Assembly: GCF_949769285.1 (NCBI RefSeq)
Contig: NZ_OX458331.1
Coordinates: 1,798,001-1,862,000 of the forward strand
DNA length: 64,000 nucleotides
Direction of reading: 5' to 3'
Origin: Anaerococcus sp. Marseille-Q7828
GTDB taxonomy: Bacteria > Bacillota > Clostridia > Tissierellales > Peptoniphilaceae
A program made the position numbers and the translations under genes. Every line of letters starts with the position of its first letter. Position 1 is the first letter of the stretch. This document shows positions 1 through 7,439 of the stretch, in pieces. The notes below the pieces were generated by a model, which was not told the DNA's origin, ran no database searches, and saw only the letters and a list, made by a program, of their open reading frames with translations.

Positions 1-277
1 TGTAGCCAAAAATTCGTGCAATTTTTTTGCCTTTGCCAGCCGATTCAAAGGCAATCTCATATGAACCAAGAGATCCCTTTGGACTCATCCTACCTGCAGC
101 AAATTCACTGGATAGGCCCACGTAGGAAAAAAGTATTACAAAGGCTAGGTAAAATAGCAAGAAGACTAGGCCTCCTTCTTGAAACTTGTAAGGAAAGCCC
201 CAAATATTCGCCATTCCTACGGCTGAACCTACTGCTGTTAATATAAATCCTATTTTTGAAGAAAATTTCTTTTCCAT
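1..277 (-). CDS. Sodium:solute symporter (NSS/SNF family), N-terminal part, cut by the window edge
   Basis: The gene reads leftward off the start of the window, so only about the first 92 residues are visible. The N-terminus MEKKFSSKIGFILTAVGSAV followed by GMANIWGFPYKFQEGG is the hallmark of transmembrane segment 1 of the NSS (neurotransmitter:sodium symporter, LeuT-like) family, with the unwound GxxNxWGFP region that holds sodium and substrate. A second hydrophobic segment rich in Leu, Phe and Val follows. The ATG at 277 has a Shine-Dalgarno AGAGG just upstream (281-290). Members import amino acids or related solutes with sodium; the substrate cannot be told from this fragment. It is oriented like ldh but separated from it by a terminator. 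Confidence 0.88.
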   Translation of the reverse strand, partial: MEKKFSSKIGFILTAVGSAVGMANIWGFPYKFQEGGLVFLLFYLAFVILFSYVGLSSEFAAGRMSPKGSLGSYEIAFESAGKGKKIARIFGY

Positions 278-307
278 TGTTTACCTCTTATTGAAAAATT
301 TTAATAA

Positions 308-335
308 AGTATATCACACTTTAAAGCGAAATAAA
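308..335 (-). promoter_or_regulatory. Weak promoter candidate for the NSS symporter
   Basis: On the minus strand a TTTATT (-35, 330-335) and a TATACT (-10, 308-313) are separated by 16 bases, about 30 bases upstream of the start codon. The -35 is poor, so this is only a candidate. Confidence 0.35.
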
Positions 336-341
336 AGACAT

Positions 342-366
342 AAAAAAAAGGATGCACAGTGCATCC
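342..366 (-). terminator. Rho-independent terminator of ldh
   Basis: A perfect 7-bp stem (350-356 with 360-366, GGATGCA/TGCATCC, 3-base loop) follows the ldh stop codon on the minus strand and is followed by a run of eight U in the transcript. Confidence 0.88.
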
Positions 367-372
367 AAATTT

Positions 373-1311
373 TTATATCTGACTTTTGTCAATAATATCT
401 TTCAATGTTTTGGCAGATTTGTCCATGTTTTCCTTTTCTATGTCGGTTAATGGGACTTCTATTACCCATTTTGCTCCATCTTTGCCAATGATAGTTGGAA
501 CTCCTAGGTAGATATCATCTAGGCCATATTCGCCTTTTAGGTATGATGATGTCGAATAAACAGAATTTTCATCGTCTATTATGGCTCTTACTAGGGCTGT
601 CAGTGCCATGCCTATACCATAGAAAGTTGCTCCCTTTTTCTTTATAATCTCATAGGCTGCATTCTTTGACTTTTCGAAGGTATCTAGTAGGGCTTTTTCG
701 TCAAGTTCGCTTTGGTTTCTGACCCATTCGTATATTGGCAATCCACCTATGTTAGTATGTGACCATACTGGAAATTCTGTATCTCCATGCTCACCCATGA
801 TGAATGCTTCCACACTTCTTGGATCTATACCGATAAGCCCCGCTATTTCCTTTTTGAACCTAGATGAATCTAGGGTTGTACCAGTTCCTATGACCTTGGA
901 TGCAGGAAATCCTGAATATTTCCATGTAGCATAAGTTAGTATGTCAACTGGGTTACTTGCTATTAAAAATATGCCATCAAAGCCACTGTCAACGACTTTT
1001 CCTATCATATCTTTGAAGATGGCAAGGTTTTTGTCTACTAGATCAAGTCTTGTTTCGCCTTCTTTTTGGGCGGCTCCTGCAGTAATTACAACAACTTCTG
1101 CATCCTTGCAGTCGCTATAGTCAGCCTTGTATATATTTTTAGGTTTAGTGAAGCTTATGGCATCTGTTAAATCCATTACTTCGCCTTCTACCTTATCTTC
1201 GTTTATATCAATGATGCCAAGCTCTCTGCCAACTCCAAGTAGTGTAGAAGCATAGGCAAAGGAAGAACCTACAGCACCAGTTCCTATTAGGATTATTTTG
1301 CTATCTTTCAT
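373..1311 (-). CDS. ldh: L-lactate dehydrogenase
   Basis: Reduces pyruvate to L-lactate with NADH in the cytosol, regenerating NAD in fermentation. At 312 residues it has the usual family length. The NAD-binding GTGAVGS loop is at residues 10-16. Gln82 and the EGETR loop ending in Arg88 mark lactate rather than malate specificity. Asp148 and Arg151 precede the catalytic His175 in GEHGD. The ATG start has a clear AAGGAG about 7 bases upstream. It is a single-gene unit with its own terminator. A Fur-box-like palindrome lies about 60 bases upstream of the start, suggesting iron-dependent control (inference). Confidence 0.96.
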   Translation of the reverse strand: MKDSKIILIGTGAVGSSFAYASTLLGVGRELGIIDINEDKVEGEVMDLTDAISFTKPKNIYKADYSDCKDAEVVVITAGAAQKEGETRLDLVDKNLAIFKDMIGKVVDSGFDGIFLIASNPVDILTYATWKYSGFPASKVIGTGTTLDSSRFKKEIAGLIGIDPRSVEAFIMGEHGDTEFPVWSHTNIGGLPIYEWVRNQSELDEKALLDTFEKSKNAAYEIIKKKGATFYGIGMALTALVRAIIDDENSVYSTSSYLKGEYGLDDIYLGVPTIIGKDGAKWVIEVPLTDIEKENMDKSAKTLKDIIDKSQI

Positions 1312-1371
1312 ATTAACTCCTTATCTTTTCTAAAAAGTTCTACAATATATATTTAACCATATCTGACCTTA

Positions 1372-1390
1372 GATAACAATTATCACTATC
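1372..1390. promoter_or_regulatory. Fur-box-like palindrome upstream of ldh
   Basis: Read on the minus strand the 19 bases are GATAGTGATAATTGTTATC, matching 16 of 19 positions of the classical Fur consensus GATAATGATAATCATTATC. The TTGTTA inside it could serve as the ldh -35 element, so a bound repressor would block transcription. Function is inferred from the match only. Confidence 0.5.
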
Positions 1391-1410
1391 ATTTATAGGA
1401 TTTATAAATT

Positions 1411-1454
1411 AAAAAAGAGCTTTTGCAAATAAATCTAGCAATTTGCAAAAACTC
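1411..1454 (-). terminator. Terminator downstream of trpS
   Basis: A long stem pairs GAGCTTTTGCAAA (1417-1429) with TTTGCAAAAACTC (1442-1454), with one wobble pair, and is followed on the minus strand by six U. It lies 7 bases past the trpS stop. Confidence 0.85.
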
Positions 1455-1460
1455 ATTTTT

Positions 1461-2552
1461 TTATTTATTGTATTTTTTCTTCATTTCTTCTATATAGGCA
1501 CCATCTGCAAAATAGTCTATGCCCATGGCTTTTTTGACAGCATCAATCTTTGCTCTTCCTACTTTCCTAGCATCTGCTGTGCCTTTTTCAAGAATAGCCA
1601 CTACATCATCTATATGGTTTTCATAGTAGGCTCTTTTTTCTCTGATTGGTTCTAATTCTTCTTCCAAAACTTTGATGAGGAATTTTTTGACCTTGACATC
1701 TCCAAGTCCTCCTCTTCTGTAGTGGTCCTTGAGTTCGTCTAGGTTCTTATAATCTGGCAAATATTTTTCAAAATGACTGTCATTTGAAAAGACATCTAGG
1801 TAGGTAAAGACTATATTGCCCTCTACCTTGCCTGGATCATCGATATTGATATGGTTAGGGTCTGTGTACATGGCCATAACCTTTTTCTTGATGGTCTTCT
1901 TATCATCAGCTAGGTAGATAGCATTGCCCAAAGACTTGCTCATCTTAGCATTGCCATCTATGCCTGGCATACGGCGTGCATTTTCATTTTCCGGCAAAAC
2001 AGCTTCTGGCTCTACAAAAAGATTGCCATAGATGTTGTTAAATGACCTAGAAATCTCTCTGGCTTGCTCTAGCATTGGTTCTTGGTCCACACCAACTGGT
2101 ACTATATTTGCATCAAAAAGCAAGATATCTGCAGCTTGGCTTACAGGATAAATCAAGAAACCAGCAGGTAGACTTGTTTCGAAATTTCTTAGTTTAATTT
2201 CACTTTTAACAGTAGGGTTACGCTCTAGTCTTGATAGGGTGACTAGATTTAGGAAATAAAATGTAAGCTCTGTTAGTTCTTCTACTTGTGATTGAACAAA
2301 GATGGTTACTTTTTCTGGGTCAATGCCTACAGAAAGATAGTCCAAGGCAACTTCGATGAGGTTTTCTCTTATCTTTCCAGGGTTATCAAAGTTGTCTGTG
2401 AGAGCTTGGCTATCGGCAATCATTACATACATCTTGTCAAAATTGCCCTCGTTTTGCATTTTAACCCTGTTTTTTAAGCTGCCTACATAGTGTCCTAGGT
2501 GAAGACGACCTGTTGGTCTATCTCCTGTCAAAATTATATTTTTTTCGTCCAA
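1461..2552 (-). CDS. trpS: Tryptophanyl-tRNA synthetase
   Basis: Class I aminoacyl-tRNA synthetase that charges tRNA-Trp. The HIGH-equivalent HLGH is at residues 18-21 and KMSKS at 203-207, with the typical GDRPTGRLHLGHYVG entry. Length (363) is slightly above the 330-residue norm, as in several clostridial enzymes. The start codon is TTG at 2552: AAAGGAG sits 6 bases upstream and the TrpRS N-terminus begins immediately. A hairpin terminator lies between prfB and this gene, so expression depends on read-through or a promoter that I did not resolve. No T-box is seen upstream. Confidence 0.96.
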   Translation of the reverse strand: MDEKNIILTGDRPTGRLHLGHYVGSLKNRVKMQNEGNFDKMYVMIADSQALTDNFDNPGKIRENLIEVALDYLSVGIDPEKVTIFVQSQVEELTELTFYFLNLVTLSRLERNPTVKSEIKLRNFETSLPAGFLIYPVSQAADILLFDANIVPVGVDQEPMLEQAREISRSFNNIYGNLFVEPEAVLPENENARRMPGIDGNAKMSKSLGNAIYLADDKKTIKKKVMAMYTDPNHINIDDPGKVEGNIVFTYLDVFSNDSHFEKYLPDYKNLDELKDHYRRGGLGDVKVKKFLIKVLEEELEPIREKRAYYENHIDDVVAILEKGTADARKVGRAKIDAVKKAMGIDYFADGAYIEEMKKKYNK

Positions 2553-2565
2553 AATATTCTCCTTT

Positions 2566-2591
2566 TAAAAAAGAGAGGATTAATCCCCTCT
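2566..2591 (-). terminator. Terminator overlapping the prfB stop codon
   Basis: An 8-bp stem (2572-2579 with 2584-2591, one G-U pair, UUAA loop) followed by six U on the minus strand. It starts within the prfB stop codon and ends just before the trpS ribosome binding site. Confidence 0.75.
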
Positions 2592-3709
2592 ATTTATTAT
2601 CCTTATGGCTTTCTGCTAAATATGCATCTATAAATCCTTGGATATCCCCATCCATAACACTTTCCACATTACCCACTTCGTAGTTGGTTCTGTGGTCTTT
2701 TACAAGGGTGTATGGTTGGAATACATAGGATCTAATTTGGCTGCCCCAGGCAATTTGTGTGTATTTGCCTTGGATGTCCTCTATTTTTTCCCTTTGTTCT
2801 TCTTCTGCAATTTGAACTAGCTTTGCATAAAGCTGTTTCATTGCTGTTTCCTTGTTTTGGGTTTGGGAACGTTCGGCTTGAGAACTAGCCACAACTCCTG
2901 TTGGTATGTGGGTAATCCTTACTGCTGAGTCAGTCTTGTTGACGTGTTGGCCACCAGCCCCACTTGCCCTATAGGTATCTATCCTTAGATCATTGGGGTC
3001 GATTTCTACTTCAGTTGTATCATCAAGTTCTGGGAATATATCCACTGATGAAAATGAAGTGTGACGTCTGGCACCGGAATCAAATGGAGAAATACGAACA
3101 AGCCTGTGGACTCCCTTTTCTCCTTTGAGATATCCGTAAGCATAGGAACCCTTGATAGCTATGGTAGCTGATTTGATGCCCCCTGCTTCTTCGTTGTTTA
3201 GGTCAGTTATTTCGTATTTGAAACCATTTTGGTCAAAATATCTGGTGTACATTCGAAGTAACATAGAAGCCCAGTCGGTTGCCTCTAGCCCACCTGCACC
3301 AGCGTTGATGGACATATAAGCATTGTTTTTGTCATATTCACCATCAAGTTGGGTTCTTAGTTTCATAGCAGAAACTTTTTTAGATAGCTCTTTAAGGTCA
3401 GCTGCTATTTGATCAAGGGTATTTGTCTCTGCTTCCTCGCTCATCTCAACTAAGTCGATTAAGTCAGTATTATCTGAGATAGCTTCCATTATAGAATTGT
3501 AGGAAGAAAGCTCATCTTTTTTGTTTGACAAGTCCGCCATAATTTGTTGAGCTTTTTCACTATCGTCCCAAAAGTCAGCTTGAAATGTTTGTTTTTCTAG
3601 AGAATCTACTTCTTTTTTTAGACTTTCTGGGTCAAAGAGAGTCTCCGATTAACTTCATGGTAGCCGATAAGTCTTCAATTGTTTCTCTAAGTTGGTATAT
3701 TTCTGCCAT
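2590..3709 (-). CDS. prfB: Peptide chain release factor 2, with programmed +1 frameshift
   Basis: Terminates translation at UAA and UGA. The full gene starts at ATG 3709, two bases after the secA stop. The first 25 codons end in CTT TGA; a +1 shift at CTTTGAC (3637-3631) carries reading through LDPESLKKEV and ADFWDD into the long downstream frame. A GGAG (3646-3643) sits 5 bases before CTT and can act as the internal stimulatory Shine-Dalgarno. The joined product is 372 residues, the normal RF2 size, with SPF at 207-209 (stop-codon recognition) and GGQ at 252-254 (peptidyl-tRNA hydrolysis). Calling the gene from ATG 3540 would lose 56 residues. It follows secA, as in many Firmicutes. Confidence 0.96.
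3631..3646 (-). promoter_or_regulatory. RF2 autoregulatory frameshift site
   Basis: Minus-strand CTTTGAC with in-frame UGA at 3634-3632 and upstream GGAG at 3646-3643. When RF2 is scarce the ribosome pauses at UGA and slips +1, making more RF2. This is established for the prfB family; the site here has all the elements, although the GGAG-CTT spacing of 5 is longer than the 3 of Escherichia coli. Confidence 0.93.
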
Positions 3710-3711
3710 TA

Positions 3712-6474
3712 TTATTTCTTAACCTTAGATTTTTTAGCTATACGCTCTAGTTTTCTACGTTCAGCTCTGTTAAGGTTTGATAATTGGTCATCTTCACCAG
3801 AAAGCTCGTCAGCTGATAGAACTTCTACATCGTTTGAGCCATCATCTGATGGTTGGACTTCCTTGTCTGGAACTAGAACTTGTTTTCTTTGGATATTTTG
3901 TCTGATTTCAACATTCATCATGTATCTTACAGTTTCTTCTTGGATTGATCTTGTCATCTCTTCGTACATATCGAAACCTTCGTTAGTGTATGCACGAACT
4001 GGGTCTTCGTTACCCATTGCACGAACACCGATTTCTTTTCTCATTTGATCCATTGCATCGATGTGGTCCATCCATTTTTGGTCGATAACACGAAGCATGA
4101 TTACTCTTTCTACTTCTCTCATGTTTGAAGATCCAAATTGTGATTCTTTGTCTTCGTATTTTGCTAGGGTTGCTTCTGTAATATAGTCAATCAAATCTTG
4201 TTGGCTGTAGTTGTTGATGTTTTCAAAATGTAGTTGGGTTACTGGTATACCAAGGCTGTTTAGGTAGTTAAGTAGGGCTACCATTTCCCAGTTTTCTGGT
4301 TTTACTTCCGGGTTTGTAAATGTATAAACAGAATCTGCTATAACATTTTTAATCATAGCTATGATAGTTTCTTTCATATCATGACCATAAAGTACATCTT
4401 TACGTTCGTTGTAGATTATGGTTCTTTGTTTGTTCATAACATCGTCGTATTGGAGTACTCTCTTACGTGTTGCAAAGTTGTTTGCTTCTACTCTTGTTTG
4501 AGCCTTTTCTATAGACCTTGTAACCATTTTTGAAACTATTGGTTCGTCTTCATCAAAGTTTGCACTTTCGATGAATTTGGCAACTTGCTCACCACCGTTT
4601 AGTCTGATTAGGTCATCTTCAAGAGATATGAAGAATCTTGATTGTCCTGGGTCTCCTTGACGACCAGAACGACCACGAAGCTGGTTATCTATACGGCGTG
4701 ATTCGTGACGTTCAGATCCTATGATGTATAGACCACCTACTTCTTTTACTCTTTCAGCTTCTTCTTTTACTTTCGGTCTTATGATATCTTTTTCGTGTCT
4801 ATATTTTTTGCGAGCTTCTAGGATTTCTTGGTCATTAGTTTCTGCAAAGCTATCTACTTGTTCAAGTAGTTCTTCGCTCATACCATCTCTTTTTAGTTTT
4901 TGTTTAGCCATATCATCGACATTACCACCAAGCATAATATCTGTACCACGACCAGCCATGTTTGTTGCTATAGTTACTGCACCAAAACGACCAGCTTCTG
5001 CTACTATTGCAGCTTCTCTTTCGTGGTTTTTAGCATTAAGTACTGTGTGTTTGATACCTGCTCTCTTTAGAGCTTCTGATAATCTCTCACTTGCTTCAAT
5101 TGATATTGTACCTATAAGGATAGGTTGTCCTGTTGGGTGGACTCTGTTGATTTCTTCGATGATTGCTCTGTATTTTCCATTTTCGTTGATATAAACATAG
5201 TCAACGTCATCTTTTCTTGCTATTGGTTTGTTGGTTGGGATTTCTACAACGTCAAGGTTATAGATTTCGTCAAACTCTTCTTCCTCAGTCTTTGCAGTAC
5301 CAGTCATGCCTGATAACTTATCGTACATTCTAAAGTAGTTTTGGAAAGTGATTGTAGCAAGAGTCTTACTTTCTGCTTTTACTTCTACACCTTCTTTAGC
5401 TTCTATAGCTTGGTGAAGACCATCTGAGAAACGACGACCTTGCATGATACGACCTGTAAATTCATCTACGATCTCAACTTCGCCATGGTTTACTACATAG
5501 TCTATATCTCTATGCATGGTTGTATTTGCCTTAAGAGCATTGTTGATGTAGTGAGATAGCTCTAGGTTTTCACTGTCAGATAAGTTTTCTATACCAAAGA
5601 ATTTTTCTGCCTTAGCTGTACCTTTTTCTGTAAGGTTAGAAGATTTTCTCTTTTCATCAACTATAAAGTCAACGTCTTCTACTTTGAACTCTCTGTCGAA
5701 TGGGTCGATTTCTGCATCTTCATTTGGATCTAGGATTCTACCTTCAAGAGTTAGAATAAATTCGTTAGCTTTTTGGTAGGTATCAGTTGATTCATCACCT
5801 TGGCCAGAAATAATAAGTGGTGTACGAGCCTCATCTATAAGTATAGAGTCAACCTCATCGACTATAGCATAGTTTAGGCCACGTTGTACCATGTCTTCCT
5901 TGTAGATAACCATGTTATCTCTTAGGTAGTCGAAACCAAATTGGTTATTGGTACCATAGGTAATGTCAGCAGCGTAGTTTTCTTGTCTTTCAGAATTGGT
6001 TAGACTATAGATGATACATCCAACAGTCATACCAAGGAAAGTATAGATCTTGCCCATCCACTCTTGGTCACGCTTTGCAAGATAGTCGTTAACAGTAACT
6101 ATGTGGACTCCCTTTCCTGTAAGGGCATTTAGGTAGGCAGGACAAGTCTCAACAAGGGTCTTACCTTCACCTGTCTTCATCTCTGCTATCTGACCATTGT
6201 GCAAAACAATACCACCAAGTAATTGAACTGGGTAATGCTTCATATTAAGTACTCTGTCACTTGCTTCACGTACTACAGCAAAAGCTTCTGGAAGCAAATC
6301 ATCTAGAGTTTCTCCATCTTTTAATCTTTGTCTAAATTCTACTGTTTTGTTTCTTAATTCTTCGTCACTAAGACTTTGCATTTTTTCATCTAGGGCAAGA
6401 ATTTTGTCAACAACCTTCATATTGTTGTCTATTTCTTTTTGACTAAATGACTTAAATAGGTTAAATATTGCCAA
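3712..6474 (-). CDS. secA: Protein translocase ATPase SecA
   Basis: Motor ATPase that drives unfolded preproteins through SecYEG. Walker A (MKTGEGKTL) is near residue 100, the DEAD-like VDEVDSILIDEA near residue 205, and GTATNMAGRGTDIMLGG-type helicase motifs follow. The C-terminus ends in a Lys/Arg-rich tail without the CxCx8CH zinc site used to bind SecB in other species. Start choice: GTG at 6483 lies only one base past the GGAG, whereas in-frame TTG at 6474 has GGAGA about 9 bases upstream, so TTG is preferred; the product is then 920 residues. A good promoter lies at 6565-6593. prfB follows almost immediately. Confidence 0.97.
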   Translation of the reverse strand: MAIFNLFKSFSQKEIDNNMKVVDKILALDEKMQSLSDEELRNKTVEFRQRLKDGETLDDLLPEAFAVVREASDRVLNMKHYPVQLLGGIVLHNGQIAEMKTGEGKTLVETCPAYLNALTGKGVHIVTVNDYLAKRDQEWMGKIYTFLGMTVGCIIYSLTNSERQENYAADITYGTNNQFGFDYLRDNMVIYKEDMVQRGLNYAIVDEVDSILIDEARTPLIISGQGDESTDTYQKANEFILTLEGRILDPNEDAEIDPFDREFKVEDVDFIVDEKRKSSNLTEKGTAKAEKFFGIENLSDSENLELSHYINNALKANTTMHRDIDYVVNHGEVEIVDEFTGRIMQGRRFSDGLHQAIEAKEGVEVKAESKTLATITFQNYFRMYDKLSGMTGTAKTEEEEFDEIYNLDVVEIPTNKPIARKDDVDYVYINENGKYRAIIEEINRVHPTGQPILIGTISIEASERLSEALKRAGIKHTVLNAKNHEREAAIVAEAGRFGAVTIATNMAGRGTDIMLGGNVDDMAKQKLKRDGMSEELLEQVDSFAETNDQEILEARKKYRHEKDIIRPKVKEEAERVKEVGGLYIIGSERHESRRIDNQLRGRSGRQGDPGQSRFFISLEDDLIRLNGGEQVAKFIESANFDEDEPIVSKMVTRSIEKAQTRVEANNFATRKRVLQYDDVMNKQRTIIYNERKDVLYGHDMKETIIAMIKNVIADSVYTFTNPEVKPENWEMVALLNYLNSLGIPVTQLHFENINNYSQQDLIDYITEATLAKYEDKESQFGSSNMREVERVIMLRVIDQKWMDHIDAMDQMRKEIGVRAMGNEDPVRAYTNEGFDMYEEMTRSIQEETVRYMMNVEIRQNIQRKQVLVPDKEVQPSDDGSNDVEVLSADELSGEDDQLSNLNRAERRKLERIAKKSKVKK

Positions 6475-6564
6475 ATTTTTCACTCTCCAATTTTCTAATC
6501 ATCTTAGGCTCATGGCTTTAGCTATTAACCATGAGGGTAAAAATAATCAAATTATTTCACTAAT

Positions 6565-6593
6565 ATATTAAATGAAAACTTTTATTTTGTAAA
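6565..6593 (-). promoter_or_regulatory. secA promoter
   Basis: TTTACA (6593-6588) and TAATAT (6570-6565) are separated by 17 bases, about 90 bases upstream of secA. The leader downstream contains a 7-bp hairpin (CTCATGG 6509-6515 with CCATGAG 6529-6535) without a U-run; its role is unknown. Confidence 0.6.
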
Positions 6594-6632
6594 GTTATTA
6601 GATAATATACTAGCTTATGTTCTTATTCATAT

Positions 6633-6733
6633 AAAAAACGCAGTGAAACTTAAGCCACTTAAGAGACTGCGTAATCTATAATTATATAAGTAATTACTGT
6701 TTACTATCATACCTATTAATAAGTTTTTTTCAA
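6633..6733 (-). ncRNA. Candidate small RNA or attenuated leader between hpf and secA
   Basis: A promoter-like pair, TTGAAA (6733-6728) and TATGAT (6711-6706) with a 16-base spacer, is followed about 30 bases later by a strong two-part hairpin: ACGCAGT (6638-6644) pairs with ACTGCGT (6666-6672), enclosing CTTAAG/CTTAAG (6649-6654, 6658-6663), and then six U. A transcript of about 65 bases is predicted. It could be a small RNA, or an attenuator ahead of secA. No protein is encoded. Confidence 0.35.
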
Positions 6734-6735
6734 TT

Positions 6736-6758
6736 AAAAAAGAGCGGATATACCGCCC
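6736..6758 (-). terminator. hpf terminator
   Basis: Stem GAGCGG (6742-6747) with CCGCCC (6753-6758), one G-U pair in the RNA, 5-base loop, followed by a six-base U-run on the minus strand. Confidence 0.85.
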
Positions 6759-6768
6759 CTTTGTGAAT

Positions 6769-7326
6769 TTATCTTTGAGTTGGAATTATTACTCCATAGC
6801 CACCATTTTTCCTACGATATACTATGCGTAGATTCATATCTTGATCATCTTGGTAAACATAGAAATCGTGGTTAAGTAGTTCCATTTGCATTGCTGCTTC
6901 CTGGTCGCTCATAGGCTTCATCTTTACTTCCTTTTCACGAACAATCTTGATTTCATCATCGTCATAGGAATCATCGATATTGTATTCACTGTCAAAAGAT
7001 TCGTTGAAGCTTTCAAATTTGATTGACCCTGAAGTTCTGTGCTTTAATAATCTTGTCTTGTGTTTCCTAATCTGGCGAACAAGAGCATCCATGGTTCTAT
7101 CGATAGCATTTTGATAGGTCTCTTCCATACTTTCTGCTCTAAGGATAGTACCTCCATCAAGGATAATGGTGGATTCTGCCTTGTAATCATTGCCCTCTTG
7201 GGAAATCTTGACATCCATAGCTTGTTGGTCGTCAAAATATTTGTTAAGTCGATCGAATTTCTTTTCTACTTCATCTTTGATATCTTGGGTGATGTTTATG
7301 TTTTTTCCCACTAAGTTTATTTTCAT
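6769..7326 (-). CDS. hpf: Long-form ribosome hibernation promoting factor
   Basis: Binds the 30S decoding region and dimerises 70S ribosomes into 100S particles in stationary phase. The N-terminal S30AE domain begins MKINLVGKNINITQDIKDEV. A charged linker (Asp/Ser/Tyr-rich, about residues 115-135) leads to the C-terminal dimerisation domain with LLNHDFYVYQD and the terminal RRKNGGYGVIIP block. 185 residues is the size of the long form. The ATG at 7326 is chosen over an upstream in-frame ATG at 7377 because AAGGAGAGA sits 6 bases before it and homology starts there. It is monocistronic, with its own terminator. Confidence 0.95.
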   Translation of the reverse strand: MKINLVGKNINITQDIKDEVEKKFDRLNKYFDDQQAMDVKISQEGNDYKAESTIILDGGTILRAESMEETYQNAIDRTMDALVRQIRKHKTRLLKHRTSGSIKFESFNESFDSEYNIDDSYDDDEIKIVREKEVKMKPMSDQEAAMQMELLNHDFYVYQDDQDMNLRIVYRRKNGGYGVIIPTQR

Positions 7327-7439
7327 ATTCTCTCTCCTTATGCTTTTTATATTATTACCCCAAAATGTTAAAAACAAAACTATATCATTCCAAAGATTTA
7401 GAAAATACTGTATAATTAAAATAATATGATGGAGGTATT

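Noticed and set aside
16-246. Plus-strand open frame of 76 codons at the window start
   Set aside because: It is antisense to the well-supported symporter N-terminus and has no ribosome binding site or family resemblance.
2590-3540. RF2 as a pseudogene because of the in-frame TGA
   Set aside because: The TGA lies in the conserved CTTTGAC recoding site and the +1 frame restores a normal RF2 sequence.
4721-5194. Plus-strand frame of 157 codons inside secA, and similar long antisense frames elsewhere
   Set aside because: Ser/Leu-rich shadow of the coding strand, without ribosome binding site or recognisable domain.
6509-6535. Hairpin in the secA leader as a secM-like arrest element
   Set aside because: Only a 7-bp stem with no coding leader peptide or U-run; not enough for a functional claim.
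7326-7377. Extended N-terminus of hpf from ATG 7377
   Set aside because: The strong ribosome binding site and the start of homology are at 7326.
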